7,675 nt of DNA, from assembly GCA_035637175.1 (NCBI GenBank), contig DASPXS010000128.1, forward strand, positions 1-7,675, read 5' to 3'. The DNA is from AV2 sp035637175. GTDB taxonomy: Bacteria > Verrucomicrobiota > Verrucomicrobiia > Limisphaerales > AV2. Shown here piece after piece: positions 4,244 through 7,675 of the stretch. The position numbers and the translations under genes were made by a program. Numbering within the stretch: the stretch's first letter is position 1; the number at the start of each line of letters is the position of its first letter. The notes under the pieces are model-generated. The model was not told the origin of the DNA. It did not search any database and worked only from the letters and a program-made list of their open reading frames with translations.

Positions 4244-7200
4244 ATGTCTGGCGTGTTTCCCAAAACCCGGTCCTTGCTTTTCGCGCTGCTGTTGGCGGGC
4301 GGGCTGTGCGCGCAAACCCCTCCGGCAAAAGGCGCCGAGAAAGCCGAATCGGTTTTGCTGACCATCGAAGGCAAAGTCGAGGTTTCCTCAGCCGGCGCCA
4401 TCACGTGGTCGGCGGCCCGCACCAATCAGGTGCTGTCGGCCGGCGATCGAATGCGCACCGGCCCGCGCAGCCGCGCCACGCTGCGCCTTTCCGATAAGAG
4501 CGTGCTGCGCGTCAATGAACTGACCACCCTGAAAATCCAGCCGCCGTCCAAAAAGAATAACGCGCCCGTGCTCGATCTGGGCTCCGGCTCGACCTATTTT
4601 TTCAGCCGCGAAAAACCCGCCACCGTCGAGTTCCGCACTCCGCTGGCTTCCGGCGCCATACGCGGCACGGAGTTCAACCTGGCCGTCGCCCAGGACGGAG
4701 GCACCGTGCTGACGCTGCTCGATGGTCTCGTGGCTTTGCGCAATGAGCAGGGTCAAATCGATTTGCAAAGCGGCGAACAAGGCATCGTCGAACCCGGCAA
4801 AGCCCCGAGGAAAACCGCCGTCATCGACGCCATCAACATCATTCAATGGTGCCTCTACTATCCGGGCGTTCTCGATGCGGACGAACTGGGCTTGAGCCCG
4901 GCCGCGCAACAGGCCCTCGCCGCTTCGCTGGCGGCGTATCGCGCCGGCGACCTTCTGCAGGCGCTGGCCGGCTATCCGGACAACCGCACGCCCGATTCCG
5001 ATCCCGAACGCGTTTATCACGCCGCGTTGCTCCTGGGGGTCGGACAGGTGGAACAAACCGAAGCGCAGCTCAAGGATTTGCAGGCCGCGTCGCCGCTGGC
5101 CGAAGCGCTGCGCGAAATGATTGCCGCGGTGAAGTTCCAACCCTGGAATCGCGCCGCGCCCCCGGGCCTGGCGACCGAGTGGCTGGCGGAGTCCTATTAT
5201 CTCCAGTCCCGTTCCCAGCTTGAGGCGGCGCTGCGAGCGGCCAAGGCCGCCGTGGAAAAGTCGCCCAACTTCGGCTTTGCCCGCGCGCGCGTCGCCGAAC
5301 TCGAATTCAGTTTCGGGCGCACCGGGATGGCGTCGGACGCGCTGGACAAGGCGTTGCAATTGTCGCCGCGCAACGCCGAGGCGATTTCGCTGAAAGGCTT
5401 TCTTCTGGCGGCGCAAAACCGGACGGGCGAAGCGCTGAACTATTTTTACGATGCCATTGCCGTTGACCCGGCGCTGGGCAACGCGTGGCTGGGACGCGGG
5501 TTGTGCCGCATCCGTCAGGGCCACGCCGATGCGGGACGGCAGGACCTGCAGGTGGCCGCGACCCTGGAAGCGAATCGCTCGGCATTACGCAGTTATCTGG
5601 GCAAGGCCTTCAGCAATGCCGGAGAGGAAACGCTGGCCGGAAAAGAATTGGGACTGGCCAAACGGCTTGACCCGAAAGACCCGACTCCCTGGCTTTACTC
5701 CGCCCTGTTGAACGAGCAGGAAAACGAGGTCAACCAGGGCGTGCGCGACCTGGAAAAATCGCAGGAATTGAACGACAACCGCAGGGTGTTCCGCTCGAAA
5801 CTGCTCCTCGACCAGGACCGCGCGGTGCGCAGCGCCAACCTCGCGGCCATTTACCGCGACGACGGCATGACCGAGGTGAGCGTGCGCGAAGCGGTGCGGG
5901 CGGTGAACAGCGATTACGCGAATTACTCGGCCCACCTGTTCCTCGCCAACAGCTACGACGCGTTGCGCGACCCGAAGCAGATCAACCTGCGGTATGAAAC
6001 GCCGTGGCTGAGCGAACTGTTGCTGGCCAACCTTCTCTCGCCGCCCGGCGCGGGCTCGCTCTCGCAATACGTTTCGCAACAGGAATACTCGAAATTGTTC
6101 GAAGGCGATCGACTGGGAATCTTCTCCAGCACCGAATATTTCAGCGGCGGCAACTGGCGCCAGATCGCCTCGCAATACGGCAACTCGGGCAATTCCAGCT
6201 ACTCCCTCGACGCCGATTATCTGCTGGACAACGGCCAGCGACCGAACAACGACATCGATCGGGTGAATTTGTCGGCCCGGATCAAGCAGCAGGTCAGCCC
6301 GGAAGACAGCGTCTATCTGGAAGCTCAGTTCCAACACATCGAGGCGGGTGACGCGCGGCAACTCTACGATCAGTCGTCCGGCAGCCCAACGCTCAGGACC
6401 AGGGAAACCCAGGTGCCGAACGTCTATGCCGGATATCACCATGAATGGAGTCCGGGCGTGCACACCCTGTTTCTGGCGGCGCGCCTCAGCGACCGGTTTG
6501 CGGTGACCGATCCTTCTTCAACCGTTTTGTTCCCGCGCTTTGCGGGCGGCACCGTGACTTCCGTGAGCGGCGAAGCGTTTGCGGTGGATTATCGCAGTGA
6601 ACTGGAAGCCTACTCGGTCGAACTGGAACAGCTATGGGAAGCGAATCGACACACGCTGATCGCGGGCGGGCGTTTTCAATCGGGCTGGTCCGATACCACC
6701 GACACGCTCATCCGCCCGAACACCAGTCCGCCGGAAACATTCTCCGACGACGTTCACACCGATTTGCAGCGGCTCAATTTCTACTGCTATCACCAGTGGC
6801 AAATCCTCGATGCGCTGCAATTGACAGCGGGCGTCAGTTACGACCGGCTGTATTATCCGCGCAACATCGACATTCCGCCTTTGAACGACGAGCAGGTCAC
6901 CCGGGACCAGGTCTCGCCCAAGGCCGGACTGATCTGGACGCCCTGGAAATACACGACCCTGCGCGGGGCTTACACCCGCTCGCTGGGTGGCGTTTTCTAC
7001 GACAACAGTGTCCGGCTCGAACCCACCCAGGTCGCCGGTTTCAACCAGGCCTTTCGCAGCATCATCCCGGAATCGGTCGAAGGATCCATTCCCGGTTCCC
7101 GGTTTGAGACCTTCGCTGTGGCGTTGGACCAGAAATTGCCGACGGACACCTACCTGGGTGTGATCGGAGAAATCCTCTATTCAAAAGCGGACGCAACCGT

Positions 7201-7675
7201 CGGCGTATTCACCAACAGCATCTTTATTCCCATCCCGGACAGCCCATCACGCACTCGCGAGCACCTCGATTTCCGGGAACGTTCCCTCACGGTTTATGCC
7301 AATCAACTGGTGGGAAAACATTTGTCGCTCGGCGCCAGCTACAAACTGACGCAGGCCGACCTGAACGATCAGTTCCCGGACATTCCTCCTTCAACGGTTG
7401 GTTATCCGGGCAAGGATGTCCGCGCGTTTCTCCATCAGGTGAACCTGTTCGCCCGCTTCAACCACAGCTCGGGATTCTTCAGTCAATTCGACGCGGTCTG
7501 GTCGCAGCAGTCGAACCAACGCTATTCACCGGACATTCCGGGCGATGACTTCTGGCAATTCAACGCTTATGTCGGGTGCCGGTTTCTGCAGCGCCGCGCT
7601 GAACTCAGGGTGGGGCTGCTGAACATTACCGACCGGGAGTATCGCTTGAATCCGCTGACGCTCTACGCCGAACTG
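4244..7675 (+). CDS. FecR-like domain / TPR / TonB-receptor-type outer-membrane barrel fusion (3' end cut by window)
   Basis: One frame stays open for 1144 codons to the window edge. Residues 1-23 are a signal peptide (basic PKTR, then LLFALLLAGGLCA); LxxC lacks a lipobox small residue before Cys, so a lipoprotein is unlikely. A FecR-like domain spans about 36-187: SAGDRMRTGPRSRATLRLSD 65-84, GSTYFF 115-120, GAIRGTEFNL 137-146, LLDGLVALR 158-166. A helical TPR region spans about 220-575; from 341 its units keep an exact 34-residue period (P341, P375, P409, A443, P477, D511), then a last unit after an 11-residue insertion. From about 620 to 1144 there are alternating amphipathic strands with receptor-barrel signatures, VSPKAGLIWTPW (890-901) and LLNITDREY (1125-1133), the latter normally near the C-terminus, so little is probably missing. 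I see no 130-residue plug and no clear TonB box. FecR and TPR would be periplasmic and the barrel in the outer membrane; the transported substrate is unknown. In-frame TGA at 4205-4207 makes ATG 4244 the first start; no Shine-Dalgarno site precedes it. Confidence 0.85.
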   Translation, partial: MSGVFPKTRSLLFALLLAGGLCAQTPPAKGAEKAESVLLTIEGKVEVSSAGAITWSAARTNQVLSAGDRMRTGPRSRATLRLSDKSVLRVNELTTLKIQPPSKKNNAPVLDLGSGSTYFFSREKPATVEFRTPLASGAIRGTEFNLAVAQDGGTVLTLLDGLVALRNEQGQIDLQSGEQGIVEPGKAPRKTAVIDAINIIQWCLYYPGVLDADELGLSPAAQQALAASLAAYRAGDLLQALAGYPDNRTPDSDPERVYHAALLLGVGQVEQTEAQLKDLQAASPLAEALREMIAAVKFQPWNRAAPPGLATEWLAESYYLQSRSQLEAALRAAKAAVEKSPNFGFARARVAELEFSFGRTGMASDALDKALQLSPRNAEAISLKGFLLAAQNRTGEALNYFYDAIAVDPALGNAWLGRGLCRIRQGHADAGRQDLQVAATLEANRSALRSYLGKAFSNAGEETLAGKELGLAKRLDPKDPTPWLYSALLNEQENEVNQGVRDLEKSQELNDNRRVFRSKLLLDQDRAVRSANLAAIYRDDGMTEVSVREAVRAVNSDYANYSAHLFLANSYDALRDPKQINLRYETPWLSELLLANLLSPPGAGSLSQYVSQQEYSKLFEGDRLGIFSSTEYFSGGNWRQIASQYGNSGNSSYSLDADYLLDNGQRPNNDIDRVNLSARIKQQVSPEDSVYLEAQFQHIEAGDARQLYDQSSGSPTLRTRETQVPNVYAGYHHEWSPGVHTLFLAARLSDRFAVTDPSSTVLFPRFAGGTVTSVSGEAFAVDYRSELEAYSVELEQLWEANRHTLIAGGRFQSGWSDTTDTLIRPNTSPPETFSDDVHTDLQRLNFYCYHQWQILDALQLTAGVSYDRLYYPRNIDIPPLNDEQVTRDQVSPKAGLIWTPWKYTTLRGAYTRSLGGVFYDNSVRLEPTQVAGFNQAFRSIIPESVEGSIPGSRFETFAVALDQKLPTDTYLGVIGEILYSKADATVGVFTNSIFIPIPDSPSRTREHLDFRERSLTVYANQLVGKHLSLGASYKLTQADLNDQFPDIPPSTVGYPGKDVRAFLHQVNLFARFNHSSGFFSQFDAVWSQQSNQRYSPDIPGDDFWQFNAYVGCRFLQRRAELRVGLLNITDREYRLNPLTLYAEL

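Noticed and set aside
4244..4330. Lipoprotein signal at Cys22 of the fusion protein
   Set aside because: The residues before Cys are G-G-L; a lipobox needs a small residue directly before Cys, so an ordinary signal peptide is more likely.
4388..5524. Long minus-strand open frame (378 codons) opposite the FecR/TPR region
   Set aside because: The product is an Arg/Gln/Gly-rich sequence with no recognisable domain, while the plus strand shows FecR and TPR motifs in one continuous frame.
5585..6463. Minus-strand open frame (292 codons) opposite the TPR-barrel junction
   Set aside because: It is a shadow of the plus-strand coding frame with no motif of its own.

Overview
The window looks like a chromosomal stretch from a soil or freshwater Verrucomicrobiota (Pedosphaera/Limisphaerales-like). 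This is inferred from a secreted protein alternating Ig-like domains with EPNH/SVW/FDT/AVYTG modules and ending in a YxIQxxxDxxxW domain, from moderately high GC, from start codons with little Shine-Dalgarno signal, and from repeat-rich spacers. No rRNA, tRNA or other phylogenetic marker is present to confirm it.

Layout: (1) Positions 1-344 are non-coding in my reading. They hold a cluster of inverted and direct repeats built on CCATGAACC/GGTTCATGG, a near-perfect palindrome, and a heptanucleotide tandem repeat. (2) 345-1475 (minus) encodes a two-domain AhbA/AhbB (NirD/NirL)-type siroheme decarboxylase-like protein, which is easily mistaken for an Lrp/AsnC regulator. (3) 1476-1818 is a spacer with a terminator-like hairpin and a 117-bp palindromic element with 31-nt arms. 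(4) 1819-3825 (minus) encodes a secreted multidomain Ig-like protein. (5) 3826-4243 is a divergent intergenic region with small hairpins. (6) From 4244 to the end of the window (plus) one uninterrupted frame of 1144 codons encodes a signal peptide, a FecR-like domain, a TPR superhelix and a TonB-receptor-type outer-membrane beta-barrel. The gene continues past the window.

The three genes do not form an obvious pathway. Two are envelope genes transcribed divergently: a secreted adhesin-like protein and an outer-membrane barrel. The third is a tetrapyrrole enzyme. The most unusual item is the single-chain FecR-TPR-barrel protein, in which I see no plug domain. It combines parts normally found in separate regulator and transporter proteins, in an order resembling TPR-porin exporters such as BcsC or PgaA. 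The non-coding repeats are the second point of interest.
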